A DNA stretch of 64,000 bases from Silvibacterium dinghuense (GCF_004123295.1 NZ_SDMK01000001.1:682001-746000); one strand, 5' to 3'. Positions 1-9,221 are shown, counted from the stretch's first letter. Notes: generated by a model from the sequence alone, not told the origin. Numbers and translations: made by a program.

Positions 1-771
1 AAGCATCCCTACGTGCTCGACGTGAAGGATGTAGCCTGGGCCGCCTATGCCATGTGGGCGCCCACCGCCATCCACATCAACGGCGGCTACTACCTCATCT
101 TCGCCGCCAACGACATCCAGAAGAACGACACCTTCCAGGGCGGCATCGGGGTGGCCGTGGCCGATAACCCCGCCGGCCCGTTCGTCGATGCCCTCGGCCA
201 TCCGCTGATCGGCGAGTTTCACAACGGGGCCCAGCCCATCGATCCCTTCATCATGAAGGACGACGACGGGAGCATCTACCTCTATTACGGCGGCCAGGGA
301 CACTGTAACGTCGTCCAGCTCTCACCCGATCTCACCCACGTCATCGCCATGAAGGATGGCTCGATGTACAAGGAAATCACCCCGAAGGACTACACCGAGG
401 GCCCCTTCGTCATCAAGCGCAAGGGCGTTTACTACTTCATGTGGTCGGAAGGCGATTGGGGTGACTCTTCCTATGGTGTGGCCTATGCGAAGAGCACCAG
501 CCCCACCGGGCCCTTCGAGCGCGTCGGCAAGATTCTCTCCACCGATCCGAAGATCGCCTTCGGCCCCGGCCATCACTCGGTCCTGCACATCCCCGGCACC
601 GATGACTGGTACATCGTCTACCATCGCCATCCACTCGGCACCACCGATATCGCCCAGCGCGTCCTCGCCATCGACGAGATGCACTTCGACGCCAACGGCA
701 ACATCGAGCCGATCAGGATGACTGCAGATGGCCCCGGTCCAAGGCCGGTCACAAAGAAGCAGAGCGAGTAG
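1..771 (+). CDS. Glycoside hydrolase family 43 enzyme (5' end outside the window)
   Basis: The frame is open from base 1, so this is the C-terminal 256 residues of a longer protein. GH43 enzymes are five-bladed beta-propeller arabinofuranosidases or xylosidases that trim hemicellulose side chains. Visible landmarks are MWAPTAIHINGGYY (residues 18-31), the pKa-modulating Asp in PIDPF (D81) and the general-acid Glu in YTEGPF (E133), followed by the HHSVLHIPGTDDWYIVYHRH strand pattern typical of the last blades. The catalytic-base Asp of the first blade would lie upstream of the window. No C-terminal carbohydrate-binding domain follows. Family assignment is confident; substrate (arabinoxylan, arabinan or xylan) cannot be told from this part. 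Confidence 0.9.
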   Translation, partial: KHPYVLDVKDVAWAAYAMWAPTAIHINGGYYLIFAANDIQKNDTFQGGIGVAVADNPAGPFVDALGHPLIGEFHNGAQPIDPFIMKDDDGSIYLYYGGQGHCNVVQLSPDLTHVIAMKDGSMYKEITPKDYTEGPFVIKRKGVYYFMWSEGDWGDSSYGVAYAKSTSPTGPFERVGKILSTDPKIAFGPGHHSVLHIPGTDDWYIVYHRHPLGTTDIAQRVLAIDEMHFDANGNIEPIRMTADGPGPRPVTKKQSE

Positions 772-803
772 GGGAAGTGCGAGGGCACAGGGAACAGGGT
801 ATA
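769..803 (+). repeat. G-rich dispersed repeat, quadruplex-capable, partial copy
   Basis: Directly after the GH43 stop lies a run of G-tracts (GGGG, GGG, GGG, GGG) separated by short loops and ending in ACAGGGTATAG. The same wording recurs in inverted orientation at 937-966 and in direct orientation at 18838-18867. It is non-coding and looks like a divergent or truncated member of that family. Confidence 0.5.
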
Positions 804-811
804 GTTCGACG

Positions 812-848
812 GTGGCCCACCCAGGCCTCTTTTGCCTGGGTGGGCCAC
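812..848 (+). repeat. REP-like hairpin, 15-bp perfect stem
   Basis: Arms GTGGCCCACCCAGGC (812-826) and GCCTGGGTGGGCCAC (834-848) pair perfectly around a 7-nt T-rich loop. It lies about 40 nt after the GH43 stop and could end transcription, but no U-tract follows on the plus strand. Its sequence resembles the hairpin at 61673-61697 (CCCATCCAAGC / GCTTGGGTGGG), so a dispersed repeat is likely. Confidence 0.65.
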
Positions 849-872
849 TTCTCATGACTCCGGAAAACAACC

Positions 873-904
873 GGGTGCCCCACATCTCGATTTTGAGACG
901 TGGG
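873..904 (+). repeat. REP-like hairpin beginning GGGTGCCCCA
   Basis: Arms CCCACATCTC (879-888) and GAGACGTGGG (895-904) pair at nine of ten positions around GATTTT. The lead-in GGGTGCCCC also occurs at 45668-45676 and 61668-61676, each time in front of a hairpin, which marks a small family of intergenic elements. Confidence 0.55.
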
Positions 905-936
905 AAAGCACAAACCCGAAAGAGCAAAGAGCTTTT

Positions 937-966
937 CTATACCCCATCCCCGACACCCTGCTCCCT
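937..966 (-). repeat. G-rich dispersed repeat, quadruplex-capable, inverted copy
   Basis: Read on the minus strand this 30-mer has four G-tracts (GGG, GGG, GGGG, GGGG) with loops of 4, 4 and 2 nt, and ends in GGGTATAG. It matches the element at 18838-18867 at 25 of 30 positions. Together with the copy at 769-803 and the two hairpins between them it makes a composite repeat block filling the gap between the GH43 gene and the next gene. Nothing else is recognised in 967-1145. Confidence 0.6.
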
Positions 967-1145
967 GCTTTTCTGTCCCTTCCCGAACACCTCTACCCGT
1001 AAGCGAACACCCGCCGCTCACCACGGCCTCGACGCTCCTGAAACTATCTCCTGATCTGGCAAAGCCTTAGACAAACCAAGGTGCATCTCTCACATGGAGC
1101 CTGAATTGCTCTGTAGGCAGCCGTCGTATCTCTCAGGAGGTCTCC

Positions 1146-1586
1146 ATGCCGCACTTTGAACGCATCCGTGACGTCATCTCCGGCCCCTTCAGTCCCGAAA
1201 TCATGCAGCAGCGCGCAGCCGCCGGCTGGCAGCTCGTCTCTCTCGAGTGGCGCCGCGAGCTCCCCGATCACGAGCGCCCCACCGAAGGCGCCTTCGCCGA
1301 GGACATCCCCTATGGACTGCGCATCTCCGACGACTGCCAGCGCCTCGAGGTTGACTCCACCGAAAACCAGGCCCTCACGCTCATGATGGAACTGCTGGTG
1401 CAGGATTTCCCCCTCTCAAGCGTCGCCAGCGACTTGAACGAAAAAGGCTTCCGCACCCGCAGCGGCAAACCATGGGGACCGGGCGCGGTCTTCAACATGA
1501 TGCCGCGACTCATCGAGGTGGGCCCACGGCTTTTCCCAACCGAGGAGTGGGAGCAGCGCCGGGCGCGCTTCGCGCGCTTTATTTAG
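1146..1586 (+). CDS. Small protein with a recombinase-type C-terminal domain
   Basis: A 146-residue cytosolic protein with a strong ribosome site (CAGGAGG, 6-7 nt before the ATG). Residues about 85-135 (SSVASDLNEKGFRTRSGKPW and following) resemble the helical 'recombinase' domain (PF07508 type) of large serine recombinases, where the phrase LNxxGxxTRxGxxW precedes a helix entering DNA. No serine-recombinase catalytic domain is present: the N-terminal half (AAAGWQLVSLEWRREL) has no Ser nucleophile motif or Arg cluster. It is therefore probably a stand-alone DNA-binding protein, not an active recombinase. It has its own promoter region and ends at a bidirectional terminator. Function unknown. 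Confidence 0.75.
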   Translation: MPHFERIRDVISGPFSPEIMQQRAAAGWQLVSLEWRRELPDHERPTEGAFAEDIPYGLRISDDCQRLEVDSTENQALTLMMELLVQDFPLSSVASDLNEKGFRTRSGKPWGPGAVFNMMPRLIEVGPRLFPTEEWEQRRARFARFI

Positions 1587-1604
1587 AAGACTGGCATTGA
1601 ATCA

Positions 1605-1639
1605 GCAAGACGAAGAACCGCGTGGATTCCTCGTCTTGC
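1605..1639. terminator. Bidirectional terminator hairpin
   Basis: GCAAGACGAAGAACC (1605-1619) pairs with GGATTCCTCGTCTTGC (1624-1639) around GCGT, with one mismatch or bulge. It sits between two convergent stop codons (1586 plus, 1648 minus), the place expected for a shared terminator. Confidence 0.7.
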
Positions 1640-1647
1640 AGCGGTTC

Positions 1648-2442
1648 TCAGTCTTTCCGGCGAAAGTAAAAGCCGTGGTAAAAAGGCACGCTCTTGTCCG
1701 GATGAAACGGTATGCTCATCGACCGGTGAAGATACCACTGCTCGACCTTTTCATACCCGGCCTGCTTCATCTGCTCAAGAAATAAGTCACGATTGAAGAC
1801 CTTGTAGGGCGAATACGAATGTGTCGAATGCTGAACCGTGAAATATGGCTCCCCTTCATAGACAGGAACGCGATTGACGAGCACGTGCCTGGGGGGTTGC
1901 TCGATCCGGGAAAGGATCATCCCCAGGTCAGCCTCAAGATACTGCAGGGTTCCACAGGTGAGAAAGAGATCCACCCCTGAACACAGGGCGACATCCTCAG
2001 TAAATTCAATTCGGCTCTCACCACGCTGACGTGCCAGCAATCTGCCCCGTTCCGCCAATGCATGGACATCGCAGACGATCCAGCGGAAGCAATCCGGGAT
2101 GGAAAGAAAATGTTCCTGATAGACGTAAAAGGACTGCCCGATTCCACCGCCGAAGTCGAACAGTGTCTGATCGCGATGCATCAGCTGGTTCAACCAGAAC
2201 AGCACCGGATAGTCGCTTGGATTGAAGACGAGGTGAGTATTGGCAAAATACTCCGCCACACTCGGATCATCAAAACTCTTTTTCGCGCTCTCTGGAATCG
2301 ATGCATGAGCGGCCTGATAGGTGGGATACACACCACGGAAGTGATAGGCTCCGCTCTCCGAATGGAATGTGGCATACGCATACAAATCCCGTAGAGCCGT
2401 GGCAATCACCTTTACCGGACGCTGCACTGCGGCCATAGGCAT
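1648..2442 (-). CDS. Putative SAM-dependent methyltransferase, TIGR04325-like
   Basis: A 264-residue protein. The N-terminal FRGVYPTYQAA (residues 35-45) is the signature of the TIGR04325 methyltransferase family (LIC12133-like), often found in O-antigen or polysaccharide loci. The SAM-binding motif I is FDFGGGIGQS (95-104). VDLFLTCGTLQYLE gives the motif IV/V region and HVLVNRVPVYEG a later strand. Its base composition is less G+C-rich than its neighbours, which hints at transfer, as is common for surface-polysaccharide modifying genes. No other polysaccharide gene lies next to it here. The substrate is unknown. Confidence 0.8.
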   Translation of the reverse strand: MPMAAVQRPVKVIATALRDLYAYATFHSESGAYHFRGVYPTYQAAHASIPESAKKSFDDPSVAEYFANTHLVFNPSDYPVLFWLNQLMHRDQTLFDFGGGIGQSFYVYQEHFLSIPDCFRWIVCDVHALAERGRLLARQRGESRIEFTEDVALCSGVDLFLTCGTLQYLEADLGMILSRIEQPPRHVLVNRVPVYEGEPYFTVQHSTHSYSPYKVFNRDLFLEQMKQAGYEKVEQWYLHRSMSIPFHPDKSVPFYHGFYFRRKD

Positions 2443-2636
2443 TCCCGCTCCCGCCAGGAACTACACCGATAAAATGCCACGCGGGATGGTATCCCCGGCA
2501 TGAAGTTTCTGCAATGAGATTTACCGATGCGTCACCTGGAGAAGGCACGCTTCTGCGAAGGAGCAGAGAGCTCCTCTTATCGAGTTATATGTATGTTTGG
2601 TCAGCGCAGTAACAACATGTTTTCATCGTCCTGCAC

Positions 2637-4280
2637 TTACGACATTCCAATGATCTCGCCGTGCTCGTCGACATCGATGCCCAGCGCGCGGGAGACCTTC
2701 GGCAGCCCAGGCATCAGCATCATCGAGCCGGAGATCACGACCAGAAACCCCGCGCCCGCTGAGAGCGCAATATCCGTGACGTGAAGCGTCCACCCTGCCG
2801 GCGCACCCAGGCGCCTGGGGTCATCGCTGAGCGAGTACTGCGTCTTGGCAATGCAGATCGGCAGCTCACCAAAGTCCCAACGCGTAAAGCGCTCGAGGTT
2901 CTCCTTCGCGCGATCGCTCAACTCCACCGCATCCGCACCATAGATTTTCTGCGCGACCTTCGTGATCTTCTCCACGATGGAATCGCCGAGCGCATACGTC
3001 GTTGTCAACTGCACCTCTGGATTCGCCTCGATCACCTCGACGACCTTCTGTGCCAGCGCCACCGCGCCTTCGCCGCCCTTCGCATAGGCCTCCGAAAGCG
3101 CAAACTCCGCGCCACGAGCCTCGCAGAATTTGCGTAACATGTTCAGTTCTTCTTCGGTATCATTCGGGAAACGGTTGATCGCAACCACCACCGGCAATCC
3201 GAAGCCGCGCACGATGGAGATGTGCTTCTCGAGGTTCGCTGCCCCGCGCTCGAGATCGCCCTCGCCCTGCTGCTTCACGCTCTGCACCGTCGTCACCAGC
3301 ACAGCGGCCGAGGGCTTGATACCAGACAGCGGGCTCACCAGGTCCATGTACTTCTCAAAGCCCAGGTCCGAAGCGAATCCGGTCTCGTTCACCACGTAGT
3401 CCGCCATCTGCATGCCCATCTTCTGCGAGACAACCGAGCTGGTGCCATGCGCAATATTGGCGAAGGGTCCGCAGTGCACCATCGCGGGCGTACCTTCGGT
3501 GGTCTGAGCGAGATTCGGCATCAGAGCCTCGTGCAGCAGCGCCATCATCGGCCCGGTCGCGTTCAGGTCGGCCGCACGTACCGGGTTTCCCTTGCGATCC
3601 TGCCCAATCACAATCCGCGCCAGACGCGCACGCAGATCTTGTCGGTCGGACGCCAGCGCGAGAATGGCCATGATCTCCGAAGCAGCCGTGATCAGGAAGC
3701 CGCTCGGGCGATTGCTGCCATCGCGCTGCTTTTTGTCCGCAGCGGTCACGCTTACCGTGATCCGGCGCAGCGCGCGATCGTTCATATCCAGCGTGCGCGG
3801 CCAGGTAATGCCTTCGGGATCGAGATCAAGCTCGTTGCCGTGGAACATATGCGAATCGATGAGCGCGGCCAGCAGGTTATGCGCCGAGCTGATCGCGTGA
3901 AAGTCGCCGTGGAAGTGCAAGTTGATCTTCTCCGCAGGCTCCACCTGAGAACGCCCGCCACCGGCCGCGCCACCCTTCATGCCGAAGACCGGTCCCAGAG
4001 AGGGCTCACGGGATGCCAGCACAGCGCGCTTGCCGATCTTCTCAATCCCCTGCACCAGCCCAATCGAGGTCACCGTCTTGCCTTCGCCAAAGAGCGTCGG
4101 CGTGGTGGCCGTCACCAGGATCAGCTTTCCATTGCGGCGAAAGCGCGCATCCTTCCACAGCTCCGGACGGAGAAGAGCCAGGCTGAGCTTCGCCGTCACC
4201 GGACTGCGCTTCTCGTAAAGGTCTTCGGTCAGATCAAGCTTCCTGGCGACTGCTTCAATGGGCAACAGGTTCTTCTGCAT
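2637..4280 (-). CDS. fhs: Formate-tetrahydrofolate ligase
   Basis: Catalyses ATP-dependent formation of 10-formyl-tetrahydrofolate from formate, feeding one-carbon units to purine and fMet-tRNA synthesis. At 547 residues it has full family length (about 555). The P-loop is TPTLFGEGKTVTSIGL (60-75); the usual motif is TPxGEGKTT, so the loop carries a Leu-Phe variant but keeps GEGKT. Other family blocks seen are GMKGGAAGGGRSQV, the HFHGDFHAISSAHNLLAALI helix, GPFANIAHG and FVVAINRF-like VVVAINRFPND. The ATG has GAGGA six bases upstream. It is a single gene; no folD or other one-carbon genes are adjacent. Confidence 0.97.
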   Translation of the reverse strand: MQKNLLPIEAVARKLDLTEDLYEKRSPVTAKLSLALLRPELWKDARFRRNGKLILVTATTPTLFGEGKTVTSIGLVQGIEKIGKRAVLASREPSLGPVFGMKGGAAGGGRSQVEPAEKINLHFHGDFHAISSAHNLLAALIDSHMFHGNELDLDPEGITWPRTLDMNDRALRRITVSVTAADKKQRDGSNRPSGFLITAASEIMAILALASDRQDLRARLARIVIGQDRKGNPVRAADLNATGPMMALLHEALMPNLAQTTEGTPAMVHCGPFANIAHGTSSVVSQKMGMQMADYVVNETGFASDLGFEKYMDLVSPLSGIKPSAAVLVTTVQSVKQQGEGDLERGAANLEKHISIVRGFGLPVVVAINRFPNDTEEELNMLRKFCEARGAEFALSEAYAKGGEGAVALAQKVVEVIEANPEVQLTTTYALGDSIVEKITKVAQKIYGADAVELSDRAKENLERFTRWDFGELPICIAKTQYSLSDDPRRLGAPAGWTLHVTDIALSAGAGFLVVISGSMMLMPGLPKVSRALGIDVDEHGEIIGMS

Positions 4281-4433
4281 GCAATGTCCTCAACGTGCTT
4301 CCACAAACGCACAACCACTCTCAAGGATATGGATCCCTGCCGCGAAACAACGAACCATGAAGCAACAAACCATGGACAACAAACTTAGAGCCCGATAAGT
4401 ACACGAAGCTGGCGCATGCGCCCGGTATCGCTG

Positions 4434-5579
4434 CTACTTCAGCCCCAGAGCCTCAAGCACTGCCGCATCCGGCTCAATCTTCCCGCCCGAGCGCCGCGCC
4501 ACGCCGAAGTTTCCCGCATAGTCCCACATCGTCCACCCGATGCCGTTCGACTCGAAAGCCGTTCGCACGTCGTGCAGCCAGCGCATCCGCGAAGCGGCAT
4601 CGGCCGTATCGCGATAGACACCGAACTCATTCGCGATCACCGGCACGCCGCACTCCTTGCCCCATGCTGCTGCAAAAGCAATGCGCCCGGCAATCGTCTC
4701 CGCATTCCATCCCCCTGCCGCATAGAGATATAGATAGTACCGCGCAAGATCCGACGGTACCGCCTTCATCTGCTCCGTGATCTGCTGCGGCGTAGCCGGG
4801 TATGGAATGCTTCTGTAGAACGGCCACTCTGCCGAGCCCCACGTCGCACCCTGATGCGTGAAGGGATACGGCTCATAAAAGTGGAAGGTGTAAATCACAT
4901 TCGCATCGTGCACCGGCTCAGTCGCCAGCAGGTCACCGAGACCGCTGTAGCTCGCGCCTGCGGCAATCATCGTATGCTGCGCATCGACACTGCGCACAGC
5001 CTCCACCAGCCGCGCCTCAATCCCCATCCAGCGATAAGGGTCCTGCACCTCCGGCTCGTTGATCAGTTCGTAGAACACGTGATCGGCATCGGTTTGCGCG
5101 AAGCTCGCAGCAAGAATCCGCCACGTCTCCGTCAGCTCCCCTACGCCCCACTCGCTGCTCAGCTGATGCTTGTAGTCATCCGAGGGAAAGATGCACAGAG
5201 TCACCGCGAGATGTGCAGCCAGTGCCTCATCCACAGCCTTGTGCAACGTAGCCAGCGCCGCCGGATTTGCGGGTTGCAGATCACCATGCCGCTCGATCAA
5301 AGAAGGATCGACACCGATCCGCACCGAATCGAAACCCATCGCATGAATAGCCGCAAGGTCCGCTTCGCTCACCGCTGTCGTCAGGTGCTGCGGCGAAAGA
5401 TCGCCGCTGGCGAACCAGTTCGAGAGGTTGATGCCGCTTTTCAATTCCTGCGCCCGGCGAAAGGCCGTCGCCGCGCTGTCCGCCTGCGTCTGCGCATGCA
5501 TCGCGGTGCTGCCTGCAGCGGTTATTCCTGAAAAAATGGCCAGAACCCAGAGCCAAACCCGCACTCGATACCAACGCAT
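4434..5579 (-). CDS. Secreted glycoside hydrolase family 5 (cellulase-type) enzyme
   Basis: About 381 residues from the ATG at 5579, chosen because GGGAGG lies 8 nt upstream and the product then begins with a clean signal peptide (MRWYRVRVWLWVLAIF...AMHAQ). An upstream in-frame start at 5627 has no such support. The TIM-barrel follows: GINLSNWF (49-56), MGFDSVRIGV (81-90), the acid/base Glu in ELINEPEV (E175), HFYEPYPFTHQG and the nucleophile Glu in VPVIANEFGVYR (E318). This is the GH5 endoglucanase/beta-mannanase pattern. It probably acts outside the cytoplasm on beta-glucans or mannans; the exact subfamily cannot be set by eye. It stands alone between fhs and motB. Confidence 0.92.
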   Translation of the reverse strand: MRWYRVRVWLWVLAIFSGITAAGSTAMHAQTQADSAATAFRRAQELKSGINLSNWFASGDLSPQHLTTAVSEADLAAIHAMGFDSVRIGVDPSLIERHGDLQPANPAALATLHKAVDEALAAHLAVTLCIFPSDDYKHQLSSEWGVGELTETWRILAASFAQTDADHVFYELINEPEVQDPYRWMGIEARLVEAVRSVDAQHTMIAAGASYSGLGDLLATEPVHDANVIYTFHFYEPYPFTHQGATWGSAEWPFYRSIPYPATPQQITEQMKAVPSDLARYYLYLYAAGGWNAETIAGRIAFAAAWGKECGVPVIANEFGVYRDTADAASRMRWLHDVRTAFESNGIGWTMWDYAGNFGVARRSGGKIEPDAAVLEALGLK

Positions 5580-5671
5580 GCTATGAGCCTCCCGCGCGGC
5601 TGCTTTCAAACCACGCGATCTGGCCATGATATCGTCCGGTCACATTGCTGACAGGCTCTTCGCAGTGAATC

Positions 5672-6646
5672 TCAGTGATGAATCTTGGAGAGCAGTCCGC
5701 CCACCAGTCCTTTTTTTCCCTGCGGCTGGGCCGGAGTCGCCGGAGAGCTCTTTGCCGGAACAGCCGGGGCCGGAGCAGCCGGAGCTGGAGTAGACGCGCC
5801 GGCAGGAGCCGCCGCATTCGCCGGATAGGCATCGGTGTTTCCCCCGTTCGCAATCGGCGAGGCGCTCATTCCCTGCGGCAGTTTCAAGCCCTGTAGCAGC
5901 GAGGATGCCGAGTTCGAGCCAGAAAGATACTGCACGATCACTGAGATGCGCCGGTTCGAAGGATCGAGCGGGTCCGCAGGCACGCGCAGACGTTGATCCG
6001 CATAGCCTCGCACTTGCGACACCTGGTTTCCCTTGAGACCCGACTCCTGCATCAGCCGTCGCGCTGCATTCGCCCGGTCCGCCGAAAGCTCCCAGTTCGT
6101 GTAATCGGACTTTCCCGCATACGGCTGCGAATCGGTGTGTCCTTCGATCGAAATCTGATTCGGTACCGCTCCGAGCTGCTTTGCCAGCATGGCCAGCACC
6201 TCTTTGCCGTTGGCGTTCAACTCCGCACTGCCGGAGTCGAAAAACGTGCCATTGCGCGACTCCAGCAGCTCGATCCTCAGCCCCTCCGGCGTAATCTGCA
6301 TCTGGATCTGCTTCTGCAGCGGGTTCAGATCCAGCGAGCTGGTAATCGACTTCTGGAGCTGCTGCTTAAGCTGCTCGATCTTCTGCTTCGCCGCGTCTTC
6401 CGGAGCTGGAGGATTTGCGTCCTCCCCTGCCTTGTCGCTGCCGTTGTCGTGGTACCGGCCCAGCGGATCGTTGAAATATCCGGCCACGGCCTTGCGCACA
6501 TGCGCGCTGGTGTTCATCAGCCAGAGCACGATGAACAGCGACATCATCGCTGTCACGAAGTCGGCATAAGCCACCTTCCAAGCTCCGCCATGGTGCTCGC
6601 CATGCCGCTTGACCTTCTTGATGATGATGATCGTTTTTCTGCTCAC
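5672..6646 (-). CDS. motB: Flagellar motor stator protein MotB
   Basis: A 324-residue protein with an N-terminal basic stretch, one membrane helix (AYADFVTAMMSLFIVLWLMN) carrying the proton-channel Asp (D29), and an OmpA-like peptidoglycan-binding domain with SIEGHTDSQPY and ELSADRANAARR. It ends in an unusual Ala/Pro-rich tail (about residues 275-315). With MotA it forms the ion-driven stator. The start is GTG at 6646 and overlaps the motA stop by 4 bases (GTGA), so the two are translationally coupled. No flagellar structural genes are in the window. The YADF motif fits MotB better than ExbD/TolR. Confidence 0.93.
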   Translation of the reverse strand: MSRKTIIIIKKVKRHGEHHGGAWKVAYADFVTAMMSLFIVLWLMNTSAHVRKAVAGYFNDPLGRYHDNGSDKAGEDANPPAPEDAAKQKIEQLKQQLQKSITSSLDLNPLQKQIQMQITPEGLRIELLESRNGTFFDSGSAELNANGKEVLAMLAKQLGAVPNQISIEGHTDSQPYAGKSDYTNWELSADRANAARRLMQESGLKGNQVSQVRGYADQRLRVPADPLDPSNRRISVIVQYLSGSNSASSLLQGLKLPQGMSASPIANGGNTDAYPANAAAPAGASTPAPAAPAPAVPAKSSPATPAQPQGKKGLVGGLLSKIHH

Positions 6647-7524
6647 GCGGCTGCGGCTCCCTCACCGCCCGCCTGCCTGCCGGAGCATGCTGCTTCCACC
6701 TCCTGGAAGCTCGGCCGCACATAAGTTGGAATCGCGCGGCGTGCAATCTCGATCGCCTGGATCGGCGCGCTCCCCTTGATGAAGGCGATCATCAGCACCC
6801 GCAGCACATAGAGGTACGCGTGGTGCTCCTCAGAGGCTTTTCCCATGTTCGTACCCAGCGGCCCCACCACGCCGTAACAGAGCAGGATGCCGAGGAAGGT
6901 CCCCACCAGCGCCGCCGCCACCTTGTGCCCGATCGCCTCCGGAGGCCCGCCCAGCGCGCCCATGGTAATCACCACGCCCAGCACCGCAGCCACGATGCCC
7001 AGCCCCGGCAACGCGTCGGCCACCGTCGTCAGCGCCGAGATCGGCTGGTGCGCGCAGCGGTGCTGCACTTCCATGTCCAGGTCCATCATCTGGTCCATGT
7101 CGAAGGCCTCGACGCCGCCGGTCACCGCCATGCGCAGCGTGTCGCAGACAAAATCCCGTGAGTGCAAATCCCCCACAAAATGCGGATAAGCCTTGAAGAT
7201 TTCGCTCTCCTCCGGCTTCTCCACATCCGCCTCGATCGACAGCATGCCCGAGCGCCGCACCTTGTTCAGCAGCTCGAACATCATCTTCAGTGTCTCGATG
7301 TAACGGTCTTTGCTGTAATGCGATCCCTTGAGCGTGCCCAGCAGCCCGGATAGAATCCCCTTGATCGTGTGCATGGGGTTGGCGATCAGCAGCGTGCCGA
7401 GCGCAGCTCCGCCGATGATGATCAGCTCTGCGGGCTGCATCAGCACCGCCAGCTGGCCTTTTTCCATCAGGAAGCCTGCAACCACGGCTCCAAATACCAC
7501 CACGATTCCAATGATGGCGAACAT
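6643..7524 (-). CDS. motA: Flagellar motor stator protein MotA
   Basis: From the ATG at 7524 the product is about 293 residues, the normal MotA length; the longer open frame to 7671 adds a Cys/Arg-rich stretch unlike any family member. GAGGAG lies about 12 nt upstream. Four membrane helices are visible: MFAIIGIVVVFGAVVAGF, ELIIIGGAALGTLLIA, and the pair in GLGIVAAVLGVVITMGAL and KVAAALVGTFLGILLCYGVV. The cytoplasmic loop contains the conserved Arg/Glu region before it. It is the first gene of the motA-motB pair. Confidence 0.93.
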   Translation of the reverse strand: MFAIIGIVVVFGAVVAGFLMEKGQLAVLMQPAELIIIGGAALGTLLIANPMHTIKGILSGLLGTLKGSHYSKDRYIETLKMMFELLNKVRRSGMLSIEADVEKPEESEIFKAYPHFVGDLHSRDFVCDTLRMAVTGGVEAFDMDQMMDLDMEVQHRCAHQPISALTTVADALPGLGIVAAVLGVVITMGALGGPPEAIGHKVAAALVGTFLGILLCYGVVGPLGTNMGKASEEHHAYLYVLRVLMIAFIKGSAPIQAIEIARRAIPTYVRPSFQEVEAACSGRQAGGEGAAAA

Positions 7525-7736
7525 GTGTCCAGGGATCTCCTCAGCGCATACGCGCTCACCGATCGTGGAACCCCTTCGATGGCATCCTCCGGGCGGCGCT
7601 GATTGTTCTATCGGCGGACATCGGCATGCCCTTAGCGACGACACCCCATCGAGCCGGGATCGAATGTCCATGTCTGCAAAGAAAAACGCCCTGCCATCGG
7701 GCAGAGCGTTTCTTCCTTATACCGTTCTTTTCTCTC

Positions 7737-9221
7737 TCAGGAGATGCCCGCCTCAAGCCCGGGACTGGCCGGCACGCACTCTGTCGGAGCTTCCAGCGGC
7801 AGCTGCACCACAAACTCTGTCTTTCCCCGCTGCGACTCGAAGTGGATATTGCCATGGAACTGCCCGAGGACGATGCGGTGCGCGATATCGAGCCCCAGCC
7901 CTGTTCCCACGCCCACCGGCTTGGTGGTAAAAAACGGCTCGAAGATATGGTCCCGCAACTCCTCGGGAATACCCTGCCCTTGATCCGCGATGCCCACATA
8001 CAGGAAATGTTCATCCTGCCAGGTCCGGATGCTCACCTTTCCGCCTTCCGGCGAAGCATCGATCGCATTGTCCAGGATATTGGTCCATACCTGGTTCAAT
8101 CCCGTGCCGGTGGTATGCAGCATCGGCTTGCCACTGGCAAACGATTTCTCCACCGTCAGCTGCTTGTGCCGGAACTTGTGCGCCAGAATCGTCAGCGTGC
8201 TCTGGATGCTGTCATGCACGTCGATTTCGCCGGCCCGGTTCTTGTCGGCATAGGCATACTTCTTCACCGCGACCACCAGATCGGTCACCCGGGCCACCGA
8301 TTCTTCGATGGTCCCCACCAGTTGCATGCTCGAAATCAGCGATTCCAGCCAGTTCAGCGCATCGGAGAGAATTTCGCGCGGGAACGCATACTGCGCGCAG
8401 GTGATGTCATTGCATTCCCAGCCCACCTGCACCAGCGTCGGAGCCAGCTTCCAGGCATTTTCGACGCCAGACTCTTCCAGCCACTCGGCCAGCTCCTGCT
8501 CGGCATCGGCCTGCTCGAGCGAGCTCATCGGCTCGGGCTTGCGGTCGCGCAACGCCTCGGTCTGCAACTGCGCCATGCACCGCTTCTGCTCGAGCGTAAG
8601 CTCTCTCTGCGAGAATCGCAGGCTGATCTCCTGCAGCCGCGTCAGGTTCTCGCGCAGCTGTGAAGCCGCCCGCCGGGCAGCCGTACCCGGATTGTTTAAC
8701 TCATGCATCAATCCGGCCGCCAGGGTGCCCAGCGTCACCAGCTTTTCCCGGTGCCGCGTCATCACCTGGTAGGCGCCTATCCGCCGGCCTACATGTTCCA
8801 GAACCCCGGCGCGCACCACGGGACAGGTTCCGATCAGCCGCCAGAAGCCTGCCTCCCCGATCCGCACCACGCGGCCGTCCGCAATCGCCTTGATCTTCAC
8901 CGCCGTCGTGGTTGCGCCAGTCAGAATCGGCACTTCGCCAAACGCATCGCCGGCCGAGAAGGTCGCCATCAGCGTGCTCGTACCGTCGGATTCCGGCTTC
9001 GTCATCTTCAACGCGCCGGATAGCAGCACCCAGAATGAGAGTTCCGCTTCTCCGGACTCAACCAGTACCACTCCCTTGGGAGTCTCGATCAGGTCCACGT
9101 CGCCCAGACAACTGGCATCCTCGACCTTGAGTTGCGAAAAAATCGGAACCTCTCGCAACTCTGCGAGAAGATCCACCGCCGGTATCATCCTGCTGCTCAG
9201 CTTTGTGTGTGCTGCTTCCAT
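7737..9221 (-). CDS. cNMP-binding-domain sensor histidine kinase
   Basis: A 494-residue soluble kinase. Residues about 20-145 form a cyclic-nucleotide-binding (CRP-like) domain: [42 protein letters not shown]. The dimerisation helix carries the phospho-acceptor His in [12 protein letters not shown] (H173). The ATPase domain shows the N box [16 protein letters not shown]1 DQGQGIP, the F box FEPFFTTK and G2 [12 protein letters not shown]. There is no transmembrane segment, so it senses a cytoplasmic signal. It lies 152 nt downstream of, and on the same strand as, the response-regulator/flavoprotein gene, which is its likely partner. Whether its sensor domain binds a nucleotide or acts as a pseudo-sensor is not evident. 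Confidence 0.92.
   Translation of the reverse strand: MEAAHTKLSSRMIPAVDLLAELREVPIFSQLKVEDASCLGDVDLIETPKGVVLVESGEAELSFWVLLSGALKMTKPESDGTSTLMATFSAGDAFGEVPILTGATTTAVKIKAIADGRVVRIGEAGFWRLIGTCPVVRAGVLEHVGRRIGAYQVMTRHREKLVTLGTLAAGLMHELNNPGTAARRAASQLRENLTRLQEISLRFSQRELTLEQKRCMAQLQTEALRDRKPEPMSSLEQADAEQELAEWLEESGVENAWKLAPTLVQVGWECNDITCAQYAFPREILSDALNWLESLISSMQLVGTIEESVARVTDLVVAVKKYAYADKNRAGEIDVHDSIQSTLTILAHKFRHKQLTVEKSFASGKPMLHTTGTGLNQVWTNILDNAIDASPEGGKVSIRTWQDEHFLYVGIADQGQGIPEELRDHIFEPFFTTKPVGVGTGLGLDIAHRIVLGQFHGNIHFESQRGKTEFVVQLPLEAPTECVPASPGLEAGIS

Noticed and set aside
2527-2636. Possible small gene or riboswitch downstream of fhs.
   Set aside because: Only a weak 6-bp hairpin near 2556-2575. 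It is downstream, not upstream, of fhs, so a leader riboswitch is excluded.
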